From: Azomonas tarimensis
GTDB lineage: Bacteria; Pseudomonadota; Gammaproteobacteria; Pseudomonadales; Pseudomonadaceae
DNA: 64,000 nt
Assembly: GCF_042648805.1 (NCBI RefSeq)
Contig: NZ_JBHRXZ010000022.1
Coordinates: forward strand, 1-64,000
Direction: 5' to 3'
A program made the position numbers and the translations under genes. Below the pieces are notes generated by a model, which saw only the letters and a program-made list of their open reading frames with translations, was not told the origin of the DNA and did no database searches. Of the stretch, positions 56,517 to 64,000 are shown in pieces (the stretch's first letter is position 1; every line of letters starts with the position of its first letter).

Positions 56517-57530
56517 ATGCTGCGTATCGCCATCAACGGTTATGGCCGGATCGGCCGCGCCGTCCTGCGTGCATTGTACGAACGCGGACTGCAGGACCAG
56601 ATCAAGATTGTCGCCATCAACGACCTGGCCGACGGAGAAACCCTGCTGCACCTCACCCGCTTCGACTCGACCTTCGGTCGCTTCGACATCCCCATGTCCC
56701 TGGAAGAAGGCGGGCTGAAGGTCGCCGAGGACAGCATCCGCCTGGTTCGCGAACCGGACGTGACCAAGCTGCCCTGGAAGGAGCTGGACGTGGACCTGGT
56801 CATGGAGTGCACAGGCCTGTTCAAGAAGCGCGCCCAGGTCGAGCCACATCTGGCAGCCGGCGCCAGCCGGGTGATTGCCTCACACCCGCTGGACGGCGCC
56901 GACCTTACCGTGGTGTATGGCGTCAACCACGCGCAGCTTGGCGAGCAGCAGATCATCTCCAATGCCTCCTGCACCACCAACTGCCTGGCACCGGTGGCGA
57001 AGGTGCTGCACGAGGCGCTGGGCATCCGCCAGGGCCTGGTCAATACCGTGCACTCCTACACCAATGACCAGAGCCTGCTGGACAAGCCGCACAAGAACCT
57101 CTATCGCTCCCGGGCGGCGGCGGTATCGATGATCCCCACCACCACCGGTGCGGCCAAGGCCATCGGCCTGGTACTGCCGGAGCTGGAAGGACGCCTGGAC
57201 GGCCTGGCGGTGCGGGTACCCACGCCCAACGTCTCGCTGCTGGACCTCACCTTTACCGCCGAGAAATCCCCGGGCGGTGTCGACGACGTCAACCGCATCC
57301 TCCAGGAAGGCGCGGCGCAGATGGCCAATGGGGTGATGGAATGCAATTCGCTGCCGCTGGTATCCAGCGACTTCATCGGCTACCCGGTGTCCTGCACCGT
57401 GGACCTCGAGCAGACCCGTGTACAGGGCGATCTGGTCAAGGTGCTGGCCTGGTACGACAACGAGTGGGGCTTTTCCAATCGCATGCTCGACGTCGCCCTG
57501 GCCTGGGAAGACAGCAAGATCGCCGGCTGA
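56517..57530 (+). CDS. gap: Glyceraldehyde-3-phosphate dehydrogenase (type I)
   Basis: A 337-residue dehydrogenase: NAD-binding AINGYGRIGRAVLRA with Asn35-Asp36, catalytic ASCTTNCLAP (Cys152) and His179 in NTVHSYTNDQ, and WYDNEWGFSNRM at the C-terminus. It oxidises glyceraldehyde-3-phosphate; erythrose-4-phosphate dehydrogenase is a less likely reading because the region after His179 follows GAPDH. AAGGAG precedes ATG 56517. It diverges from the GH13 operon. Confidence 0.9.
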   Translation: MLRIAINGYGRIGRAVLRALYERGLQDQIKIVAINDLADGETLLHLTRFDSTFGRFDIPMSLEEGGLKVAEDSIRLVREPDVTKLPWKELDVDLVMECTGLFKKRAQVEPHLAAGASRVIASHPLDGADLTVVYGVNHAQLGEQQIISNASCTTNCLAPVAKVLHEALGIRQGLVNTVHSYTNDQSLLDKPHKNLYRSRAAAVSMIPTTTGAAKAIGLVLPELEGRLDGLAVRVPTPNVSLLDLTFTAEKSPGGVDDVNRILQEGAAQMANGVMECNSLPLVSSDFIGYPVSCTVDLEQTRVQGDLVKVLAWYDNEWGFSNRMLDVALAWEDSKIAG

Positions 57531-57546
57531 AGCCAGCCAATATGAA

Positions 57547-57585
57547 GACCGGCCCGGGCGCGTGCCCGGGCCGGTCTCTTGTTGT
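57547..57585. terminator. Bidirectional terminator between gap and madM
   Basis: A perfect 13-bp GC-rich stem (GACCGGCCCGGGC 57547-57559, GCCCGGGCCGGTC 57564-57576) with a 4-base loop, followed by TCTTGTTGT on the plus strand. It separates two convergent genes. Confidence 0.82.
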
Positions 57586-57591
57586 ATGCCC

Positions 57592-58356
57592 TCAGGCGAT
57601 GGCGCGCATCATGAAGTACAGCAGCGACGGGCCGAGCAGGCAGCCCAGGGCAGTGTAGAACGCTGCGGTCAGGCAGCCGTAGGGCACGAGTTTCGGGTCG
57701 GTGGCGGCCAGGCCGCCGGCAACGCCGCTGGAGGTACCGATCAGCCCACCGAAGATCACCGCCGAGCGCGGGTTGTTCAAGCCGATCATCGGCGCGAAGA
57801 AGGGCGTGGCGACCATCACCAGGATGGCCTTGATCAGGCCGGCGGCAATGGAGAGGGCGATCACCTCGGAGCTGGCACCCAGGGCCGCGCCGGTGACCGG
57901 GCCGACGATGTAGGTCACAGCGCCCGTGCCGATGGTGGTCAGGCTCACCGGGTCGGTATAGCCAAAGGCGTAGGCCACCGAGGCGCCGGCGAAGAACGAG
58001 GCGAACACACCGACGAACAGCGCGATCACCCCGCTCATGCCGGCCCGCTTGAGCTCGTCGGCGTTCACCCCGAAGGCGGTGGCGATGATGGCGAAATCGC
58101 GCAGCATGGCGCCACCGAGGATGCCGATGCCCGACAGCAGCGGAATGTCCACCAGGCCCTTCTGCCCGCCAGTCCAGACCCCGCCGAAGTAGGACAACGC
58201 GAGCCCGATGAGAATGGCGATGGCCGAACCGTGCAGCCGCCCGCGGGTCAGCTTGGCCGAGGCCCAGTAGGAGAACCACATGGTGGCGCCGATCACCGCG
58301 AAGCCGGTGATCATGCCGTAGCCGTTGAGGACTTTGGTCAGGGATTCAAGGATCAT
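57592..58356 (-). CDS. madM: Malonate transporter subunit MadM
   Basis: A 254-residue membrane protein with about eight helices; glycine-rich GGAMLRDFAIIATAFGVN, IVGPVTGAALGASSEVIALS and FGGLIGTSSGVAGGLAATDP are typical of MadM. With MadL it forms a sodium-dependent malonate importer. ATG 58356 lies 5 bases after the madL stop; a GTG at 58365 overlapping that stop is an alternative. Confidence 0.88.
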   Translation of the reverse strand: MILESLTKVLNGYGMITGFAVIGATMWFSYWASAKLTRGRLHGSAIAILIGLALSYFGGVWTGGQKGLVDIPLLSGIGILGGAMLRDFAIIATAFGVNADELKRAGMSGVIALFVGVFASFFAGASVAYAFGYTDPVSLTTIGTGAVTYIVGPVTGAALGASSEVIALSIAAGLIKAILVMVATPFFAPMIGLNNPRSAVIFGGLIGTSSGVAGGLAATDPKLVPYGCLTAAFYTALGCLLGPSLLYFMMRAIA

Positions 58357-58361
58357 GGCGG

Positions 58362-58796
58362 TCACCGTTGGGCAGGCTGAGCGATACGGGGCTGGGTGGT
58401 CGAGTCGTCCTTAGCGCTCTCGTCGGGCGAGACCGGATCATCCTTTTGGCCGATCCGACTGATCACCGGGACCAGCGCGAAGCTCACCGCCACCGCGGCG
58501 ACACCGGCCAGGATCGCCGCTGGCCCGCCGCTCAAGGCGCCGACCACATTCTGCTGGGCAGCCATGGCGACCACGATGGGGATGTAGATGGCGCTCCAGA
58601 ACTCGATGCCCTGGTTGGTCTTGCCGCTGAGAAAGCCACGCTTGGCCAGGTAACCGCCGCCGAAGATCAGCAGCATCATGGCGAAACCCACGCCGCCGAC
58701 GTTGGAGGGCACGCCGAACAGCGCGCCGAGCAGGTCGCCGATGAACAGGCCGACCAGGGTACAGATGGCTAACAGTGCTACACCGTAGATGATCAT
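58362..58796 (-). CDS. madL: Malonate transporter subunit MadL
   Basis: A 144-residue membrane protein with four helices (LLAICTLVGLFIGDLLGALF, GFAMMLLIFGGGYLAKR, IYIPIVVAMAAQQNVVGALS) and a charged, Asp/Ser-rich tail. Partner of MadM in malonate uptake. AAAGGA stands 9 bases before ATG 58796; the frame extends upstream without meaning through mdcH. Confidence 0.87.
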   Translation of the reverse strand: MIIYGVALLAICTLVGLFIGDLLGALFGVPSNVGGVGFAMMLLIFGGGYLAKRGFLSGKTNQGIEFWSAIYIPIVVAMAAQQNVVGALSGGPAAILAGVAAVAVSFALVPVISRIGQKDDPVSPDESAKDDSTTQPRIAQPAQR

Positions 58797-58852
58797 TGTT
58801 GTTGTCCTTTCGAAGTGAATTGTTTTTGTACTTCGCTCAGCATCGGGGGCTT

Positions 58853-59773
58853 TTATTGGTCGGCCGAGCCCTCCTCTCGCAGCAGCGCATCGAGCGTATC
58901 GAGGCGGGCACCCTGCCAGGCGACCGCCGTTCCCTGCTCCATCACCCGGCGCGCCAGACCGCTGAGTACCGCACCGGGGGGCATCTCGACATGCAGGCGT
59001 ACGCCTCGCTCGTAGGCATTCTGCAGGGTGCCCTGCCAGTCGACGACCCGACACATGTTGAATGCCAGATCGTCGCGCAGGGCTTGCGGGGCGAGGACTG
59101 GCCGTGCCGAACTGCTGCTCAGATAGCGCACCTGCGGGTGCCTGAGCTCGACCCTGGCGAACGCCTCGGCCAGCTCCGCCGCCGGCCCGGCCAGCAGCTC
59201 GCAGTGGGACGGCACGCTGACCGCCAGACGCTTCACCGCCCCGGCGCCGACCGCCCGGGCATGCCTTCCCACCTCGGCCATGGCCGCTTCGCTGCCAGCA
59301 ATCACCAGTTGGTTGGCGGCATTGATGTTGGCCAGGTACACCGGCCCCTCGGCACCGGCTAGCAGCGCCTCCACCTGGGCCAGCTCCAGTCCGATGATGG
59401 CGGTCATGCCGTAGCCTTGCGGCCAGGCCTGCTGCATCAATTCGCCACGCAGCGAGACCAGCCGCAGCGCATCGGCGAAGGCCAGGGCATCGGCCGCCAC
59501 CGCTGCGCCGTAGGCGCCGATGGACAGGCCGGCCACATAGTCGGGACGGGCTCCGCGATCCATCAGCGAGCGGGCCGCGGCGACCCCGGCGATCAGCAGG
59601 CAGAGCTGCACGGCGCGGGTGCTCTGCAGGGCCGAGACGCTGTCCAGCGCTCGTACGTCCTCGCCCAGAATCTCGCTGGCCTCGGCGAGCAGTGGCGCGG
59701 CGCACTCCGGCAGCTCGTCGAGCATGTCCGGGCGCTGGGCGCCCTGCCCCGGAAAGGCGAACAGACTGCTCAT
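58853..59773 (-). CDS. mdcH: Malonate decarboxylase epsilon subunit MdcH (malonyl-CoA:ACP transacylase)
   Basis: A 306-residue acyltransferase with the FabD-like fold: FAFPGQGAQ start, active-site Ser84 in GLSIGAYG, and VPSHCELLAGPA carrying the catalytic His. It loads malonyl groups onto the decarboxylase acyl carrier subunit MdcC to start the cycle. Its ATG overlaps the mdcG stop (ATGA). Confidence 0.9.
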   Translation of the reverse strand: MSSLFAFPGQGAQRPDMLDELPECAAPLLAEASEILGEDVRALDSVSALQSTRAVQLCLLIAGVAAARSLMDRGARPDYVAGLSIGAYGAAVAADALAFADALRLVSLRGELMQQAWPQGYGMTAIIGLELAQVEALLAGAEGPVYLANINAANQLVIAGSEAAMAEVGRHARAVGAGAVKRLAVSVPSHCELLAGPAAELAEAFARVELRHPQVRYLSSSSARPVLAPQALRDDLAFNMCRVVDWQGTLQNAYERGVRLHVEMPPGAVLSGLARRVMEQGTAVAWQGARLDTLDALLREEGSADQ

Positions 59774-60387
59774 GCCGCCTCCTTCCACCAGGGATCAGCC
59801 ACCAGCCGCGGGCCGTCGCAGGCCTTGAGCATCACCAGGGACGCGCCGCTGGCCCATTCGCGCAGGGCGATGGCGCCGGCCGGGGTTTCCAGCTGCAGGT
59901 CGACCCGGCAGGGCAGGAATTCCAGGCGGGCCAGCAGCTGGGCGGCGCGGGCCCGGCCCAGGCAGTCCGGGGTCCGCAACAGCAGGTCCAAGTCGCTGTC
60001 CGGGTGCAGGACGGCAAGCCCGGTGGCGAGCTGCCAGGCCGCGCTGCCGGTCACGCCCCAGTCGAGACCGAGGCGATCCAGCAGCGGACGGATCTGTGCC
60101 AGGGCCAGCCAGACCCAATCATCGCCGGGCTCCAGCGGGGTGCAGGCCAATGCCTCTGGAGAAAGAACGCGGCTGATTGCCGAGGCAGGCATCCAGGTAG
60201 CCAGGCGCTGCACGCGGGCCTTTCCGCGAATGCCGACGGGCACCAGGCCGTTTCGGGCCGGCGCCCGACGCACCACCACCGGCAGACCGGCGGCCAGTAC
60301 CTCGACCGCCCAGACCGGCGCATCGCCTGGCAGGTGCCCCGGGGTCATGCCCCAGAGCAGATCATGGGGACGCGGCGTTCTGTTCAT
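59770..60387 (-). CDS. mdcG: Holo-ACP synthase MdcG (phosphoribosyl-dephospho-CoA transferase)
   Basis: A 205-residue nucleotidyltransferase-fold protein; ATGLAVLHPDSDLDLLLRT holds the acidic pair that binds metal. It attaches the triphosphoribosyl-dephospho-CoA prosthetic group made by MdcB to the Ser of MdcC. Transcribed with the other mdc genes; 57 bases separate it from mdcE. Confidence 0.88.
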   Translation of the reverse strand: MNRTPRPHDLLWGMTPGHLPGDAPVWAVEVLAAGLPVVVRRAPARNGLVPVGIRGKARVQRLATWMPASAISRVLSPEALACTPLEPGDDWVWLALAQIRPLLDRLGLDWGVTGSAAWQLATGLAVLHPDSDLDLLLRTPDCLGRARAAQLLARLEFLPCRVDLQLETPAGAIALREWASGASLVMLKACDGPRLVADPWWKEAA

Positions 60388-60444
60388 TGGTGCGGCCTCC
60401 TCGTGCTTGTTGTTGTCGGCTGGCTGTCGTCCCTGACGACGGGG

Positions 60445-61260
60445 CTACCACTGGGCGCGCAGGCGCTCCCTCACCCGCCGCGAGGCGGCGCGGTTGACCC
60501 CGCCAAGTCGCCCGGACAGGTCATTGGTGTTCTCTCGTATATCCGTCAGCGCCTGTACCAGGCAATCACGCACCGGGGCCAGGTCGACGGCGCCGGGCTG
60601 CTCGATGTTGTCCACCGCCAGGCTTTCCCAGAGCAGGCCCAGGGAGGCGTAGTTGTCGATGTCGTAGGCCATCGGCGGCACCTTGGCGGCAAAGGCTTCC
60701 AGCTCCTCGACGCTGCGCAGGGTGACGCGCGCGGCAGACTCCTTGCCCATGGCGTGAACCATCACCCCGGGGTCGCGCAGGGCGATGATCCGCTGGGCCT
60801 GGTAGCCGTGGGCGAGAAAGGCGCCGGACATGGCCTTGCCCACCAGCAGGGCGATCACCGGATGGCCAGCGAGCCGGGCGCGGGCGTAGCTGTCCACCGC
60901 GCCGGCCAGGGCCTGGTGGATGCCATAGGCTTCCTCACGGCGGCCATAGGCCTGGCTGGGCACATCCACCACGGCGACGATGGCGCGCTTGTCGCGCTTG
61001 TCGCGCAAGTCGCGGTCGGCCTCGATCAACTCGTCCACTGCACGGGCCAGGCTCCAGCCTTCGAGTAGGCCCACCTCGCCGTGGCGGGCGCGGGGAAAGG
61101 GGTTTTCGGCGTCGGGTACCACCGCCAGGTAGCGCGCCGGCGCGCCGCCCAGTTCAGCATCCACCACTCGCACCGAGGCGGGGTAGCCGGGACGTTCGTC
61201 GGCGTTGTCGGTCAGCGCCTTGAGCCAGCTCAGCCCGCGCCCGGAAGTCGAAGTGCTCAT
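60445..61260 (-). CDS. mdcE: Malonate decarboxylase gamma subunit MdcE
   Basis: A 271-residue carboxyltransferase-like protein (crotonase superfamily), with GRREEAYGIHQALAGAVDSY and LLVGKAMSGAFLAHGYQA. Together with MdcD it decarboxylates malonyl-S-ACP to acetyl-S-ACP. Its start overlaps the mdcD stop by 4 bases. Confidence 0.9.
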   Translation of the reverse strand: MSTSTSGRGLSWLKALTDNADERPGYPASVRVVDAELGGAPARYLAVVPDAENPFPRARHGEVGLLEGWSLARAVDELIEADRDLRDKRDKRAIVAVVDVPSQAYGRREEAYGIHQALAGAVDSYARARLAGHPVIALLVGKAMSGAFLAHGYQAQRIIALRDPGVMVHAMGKESAARVTLRSVEELEAFAAKVPPMAYDIDNYASLGLLWESLAVDNIEQPGAVDLAPVRDCLVQALTDIRENTNDLSGRLGGVNRAASRRVRERLRAQW

Positions 61261-62108
61261 GCCTGTTCTCCTTTGTAGAAGGCACGCACGCCTTCGGCGT
61301 CGGCCTGTTGCGCGGTATCGACCCGTGCCAGCAGCTGCAGGAATCGCCCGTGCTGGCGGCTGCGTGGCAGCCCCTCGCCAGGCGCCTCGAACACGGCCAG
61401 CACCTGCTCGCGGATGGCGTCGGCGTCATCGGCCAGGTAGCCGTCGGCCAGCCCGCAGGCATGGCGCTGCTCGCCGCCGGTCAGGCTCCAGATGAACGGC
61501 CGGTTGCGCGAGTCGTATTCCTCAATGCCGGCCTCCTGCTCGATCACCTGCGGGCCGTTCAGGCCCAGGCGCGCCTCGCGAGTCAGCAGAATGTGACTGC
61601 ACAGCCCAGCGGCGATGGACATGCCGCCGAAGCAACCCACGGGACCGGCGATCACCGCGATCACCGGCTGGTACTGGCGCAGCTCGACGATGCCGGCCTG
61701 GATCTCGGCGATGGCCGCCAGGCCCAGATTGGCCTCCTGCAGGCGCACACCGCCTGTTTCCAAGAGCAGCACGGCAGCGGTGGGAATGCCGTTGCGGTTG
61801 TCCTCGGCGGCCAGCTCCAGAGCGCCGGCGATCTTGGCGCCACCCACTTCGCCCATGCTGCCGCCCTGGAAGTTACCCTCGATGGCGGCCACCACCACCG
61901 GCCGGCCGGCCATCTGGCCCTTGGCGATGACTACGCCGTCATCGGCCTGAGCGACAATGCCCTGCGCTTCCAGCCAGGGCGACTTGACCCGCTCGAAGGG
62001 GTCCAGCAGTTCGCGCATCGAGCCCGGATCGAGCAGTGCCGCGGCGCGCTGGCGGGCGCCCAGTTCGGTGAAGCTGCAGCTGTTGAGCAGTGCGTTCAGA
62101 TCAGACAT
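61257..62108 (-). CDS. mdcD: Malonate decarboxylase beta subunit MdcD
   Basis: A 283-residue carboxyltransferase beta-like protein: FTELGARQRAAALLDPGSMR, GGSMGEVGGAKIAGALELA and VIAVIAGPVGCFGGMSIAAG. It pairs with MdcE in the decarboxylation step. ATG 62108 overlaps mdcC by 8 bases; the frame to 62174 has no family match. Confidence 0.9.
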   Translation of the reverse strand: MSDLNALLNSCSFTELGARQRAAALLDPGSMRELLDPFERVKSPWLEAQGIVAQADDGVVIAKGQMAGRPVVVAAIEGNFQGGSMGEVGGAKIAGALELAAEDNRNGIPTAAVLLLETGGVRLQEANLGLAAIAEIQAGIVELRQYQPVIAVIAGPVGCFGGMSIAAGLCSHILLTREARLGLNGPQVIEQEAGIEEYDSRNRPFIWSLTGGEQRHACGLADGYLADDADAIREQVLAVFEAPGEGLPRSRQHGRFLQLLARVDTAQQADAEGVRAFYKGEQA

Positions 62109-62400
62109 CGGCCACCTCCTCCAGCGCCTGTTCCAGGCGCAGGCGCACCACACCCGGGGTGGCGCCAAAATCATGGATATCGACGTTCAGCGCGGGCGGA
62201 TTGGCCCCGGCGAACATGCGCTCGAACAGTGCCTTCCAGCGCTCGCCGCTGCCGTTCACCGAGGTCACCACCTGGATGTTCAGGATGCCGCTCTCGCCCG
62301 GCTCGGCCAGCACTTCCAGGTCACCGGAGCCGACGCAGCCCACCTGGGCACGCAGCCTCGGCGCCTGGCCGGCGGGAAATCTAAAGGACAGGGTTTCCAT
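62101..62400 (-). CDS. mdcC: Malonate decarboxylase acyl carrier subunit MdcC
   Basis: A 99-residue acyl carrier protein; Ser25 in GCVGSGDLEVL is the site for the phosphoribosyl-dephospho-CoA group, and LNVDIHDFGATPGVVRLRLE ends the family profile. The carrier holds acetyl and malonyl groups during the cycle. Normal length for MdcC. Confidence 0.9.
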   Translation of the reverse strand: METLSFRFPAGQAPRLRAQVGCVGSGDLEVLAEPGESGILNIQVVTSVNGSGERWKALFERMFAGANPPALNVDIHDFGATPGVVRLRLEQALEEVADV

Positions 62401-62401
62401 A

Positions 62402-63277
62402 TCAAAGGCTCCCAATCTGCGCCTGGCGCACGTGGTCCAGGCGGTCGAGGAAAAGGGTCGCGGCGAGCAGATCGGCTGCGCCACCGGGCGAGGCGTTGAG
62501 CGCCAACAGGTCGTGCTCCAGCGCTTTCAGGGCGCGGCGACCGGCCAGGCTGGCACTGCCGCCAGCCGAGAGCACCGCCGCCGAGCCCTGCTGCATGCAG
62601 GCCAGCCCGTCGGGGCCGGCGCGATGCAGCACGCAGGTGTCGTCCAGACCGGCCATGATCGCCAGCAGGGCATCGAGGCGGGCGTGGGTTTCCCCGGCGC
62701 CGGCGTTGCGACTGGTGCGCAGTTGCGGCAGGCCGCGCTCGATGACGGCGGGAAAGCCGCTCTCCGCTTCCGCCCGGGCACCACCGACGCCGTAGCGTTG
62801 GCGTACACCCTCGCCGTGGCTGGTTGGCTGCGCGGGCGCCAGGCGATCCGGCAGGCGGGCCAGTCCGGCAGCGACCCCGGCGAGTTCGGCGCTGTTCGCC
62901 TCCGGGGCCAGTGCCGCGGCGGTGGTCAGCAATCCCAGTGCCCAGATGGCGCCGCGATGGGTATTCACCCCAGCGGTGACGGCCATCATGCCGGCCTCGC
63001 CGTCCCGGCCGGCCTGGCCGATGGCTTCGCGCAGGGGCTGATCGGCCTTGCCATGGGTCTCTCCAGCGACGGCCATGGCGCGGAAGGCCGGCCACAGGGA
63101 CCAGGCCGAGACGCGCATCAGCTCCAGCGACAGGTCGCTGTGTGCGCCGTTGCCACGACGGTCCACCAGTGCCGGCTTGGGTGAGAGCTCGGCCTCGTCG
63201 ATCAGCGCGGCGACGGCCAGGTCGGCCAGCGCATCGGCGAGTTCGGGGCGCGGTTGTTGTTCGAGGAATGCGCGCAT
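62402..63277 (-). CDS. mdcB: Triphosphoribosyl-dephospho-CoA synthase MdcB
   Basis: A 291-residue CitG-type enzyme: ALVDRRGNGAHSDLSLELM and GVNTHRGAIWALGLL near the middle, DDTCVLHRAG and LNASPGGAADLLAATLFL at the end. It makes the prosthetic-group precursor from ATP and dephospho-CoA. It begins one base after the mdcA stop. Confidence 0.9.
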   Translation of the reverse strand: MRAFLEQQPRPELADALADLAVAALIDEAELSPKPALVDRRGNGAHSDLSLELMRVSAWSLWPAFRAMAVAGETHGKADQPLREAIGQAGRDGEAGMMAVTAGVNTHRGAIWALGLLTTAAALAPEANSAELAGVAAGLARLPDRLAPAQPTSHGEGVRQRYGVGGARAEAESGFPAVIERGLPQLRTSRNAGAGETHARLDALLAIMAGLDDTCVLHRAGPDGLACMQQGSAAVLSAGGSASLAGRRALKALEHDLLALNASPGGAADLLAATLFLDRLDHVRQAQIGSL

Positions 63278-63278
63278 G

Positions 63279-64000
63279 TCACCAACTCCTGAATTTCGCG
63301 GGCGGGTTGTAGAGACCGCCGGACCACTCCACCAGCTCGGCGATGCTCTTGGCGGCGAGCATCTCCCGGGTGGCGTCCTGGCGTCGCACGCCGAGGTCTT
63401 CGGGCAGGGCAATCAGTCCTTCGCGGCGCATGCGCTCAGTCACTGAAGGATCGTGGCGCAGGCCGATGCTGGTGACGCCCGCCACGGCGGCGATCATCGC
63501 TTGGCGCTCTTCCAGCGAGCGGGCCTTGTACAGGTAGGCGATGCCTTCCTCGGTGAGCAGGTGGGTGACGTCGTCGCCGTAGATCATGATCGGCGCCAGC
63601 GGCATGCCGGCCTTCTTCGCCACGTCCACCGCGTCGAGGCGGTCGACGAAGGTGGGTTTGCCGCCCTCCTGGAAGGTCTCGACCATCTGCACCACGAGCT
63701 TCTTGCCGCGCTCGAGCAAGGTCACCGGACCTTCACCGCCGGGGGTGGCCATGTCGAGCCAGGCCGGGGTCGGATGACGGCGGCCGCGAGGGTCGTGGCC
63801 CATGTTCGGCGCGCCGCCAAAGCCGGCCAGGCGGCCACGGGTCACGGTGGACGAATGGCCATCGCCATCGACCTGCAAGGTGGCGCCGATGAACAGGTCC
63901 ACCGCGTACTGGCCGGCCAGCTGGCACATCATGCGGTTGGAGCGCAGCGAGCCGTCACGGCCGGTGAAGAACACGTCCGGACGCGCCGCCACATAGTTCT
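63279..64000 (-). CDS. mdcA: Malonate decarboxylase alpha subunit MdcA (5' end outside the window)
   Basis: The C-terminal part of about 240 residues, open to the window edge; the full family protein is around 550. GRDGSLRSNRMMCQLAGQYA, FIGATLQVDGDGHSSTVTRG and GFGGAPNMGHDPRGRRH are typical of the MdcA acetyl-ACP:malonate ACP transferase, which swaps acetyl for malonyl on MdcC. First gene of the mdc operon; its promoter lies beyond position 64000. Confidence 0.92.
   Translation of the reverse strand, partial: NYVAARPDVFFTGRDGSLRSNRMMCQLAGQYAVDLFIGATLQVDGDGHSSTVTRGRLAGFGGAPNMGHDPRGRRHPTPAWLDMATPGGEGPVTLLERGKKLVVQMVETFQEGGKPTFVDRLDAVDVAKKAGMPLAPIMIYGDDVTHLLTEEGIAYLYKARSLEERQAMIAAVAGVTSIGLRHDPSVTERMRREGLIALPEDLGVRRQDATREMLAAKSIAELVEWSGGLYNPPAKFRSW

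Noticed and set aside
56517..57530. Erythrose-4-phosphate dehydrogenase (epd)
   Set aside because: The segment after the catalytic His (HSYTNDQ) and the following region fit GAPDH better.

Overview
The window reads as chromosomal DNA of a pseudomonad (Pseudomonas/Stutzerimonas type). It is uniformly GC-rich, densely coded, and holds gene blocks known from that genus: pstS-pstC-pstA-pstB-phoU followed by a response regulator, the lrp/dadA/ridA/XRE-cupin/cytochrome c5/xpt neighbourhood, and a malonate decarboxylase operon of the mdcABCDEGH-madLM type. I saw no insertion sequence, prophage or CRISPR array. The genus call is inference from gene content.

Layout. 1-997: no gene; a strong minus-strand promoter of rRNA-operon type at the left edge, then a leader with a terminator-like hairpin and a near-perfect ops/JUMPstart element. 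998-26575: a 25-kb exopolysaccharide (EPS) locus with a beta-barrel protein, Wza-like export protein, two Wzc-like co-polymerases/kinases, UDP-glucose dehydrogenase, a Wzy/ligase-like membrane protein, an acyltransferase, several glycosyltransferases (GT4, a GumK/GT70-like enzyme, GT25, another GT4-like, GT2, GT26), three flippase-like proteins, a pyruvyl transferase, an FrhB-like Fe-S protein, a phosphoribosyltransferase-HAD fusion, and one opposed secreted GH5 glycosidase. 27197-31365: LysR regulator, FdhD and an FdhF/YdeP-type molybdoenzyme. 31396-37907: NIT-domain chemoreceptor, CNNM/CBS protein, ACR3-like permease, M23 peptidase, response regulator. 38005-44966: phoU-pstBACS with two Pho boxes. 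45075-52511: thioesterase, diguanylate cyclase, AEC transporter, Lrp, DadA, RidA, XRE-cupin regulator, cytochrome c5, cupin protein, Xpt. 52610-57530: DUF1080 protein, two GH13 enzymes and a divergent GAPDH. 57592-64000: madM-madL-mdcH-G-E-D-C-B-A on the minus strand, mdcA cut by the window end.

How they work together. The EPS locus has the parts of a Wzx/Wzy-dependent pathway. Its combination of Ugd, GumK-like glucuronosyltransferase, GT26 (GumM family), GT4, acyltransferase, pyruvyl transferase and a GH5 (endoglucanase-type) hydrolase resembles the xanthan/acetan logic: an acidic heteropolysaccharide with glucuronate, pyruvate and acyl decoration. A GumD/WcaJ-type priming transferase is not in the window. 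The ops element suggests that transcription of this long operon relies on an RfaH/NusG-like factor. The pst genes import phosphate under PhoB control. The mdc-mad genes import malonate and decarboxylate it to acetyl units.

Limits. All calls come from reading the sequence and from memory of the families. No alignment, profile search or structure prediction was run, so family names for the glycosyltransferases and start codons of several genes remain inferences.
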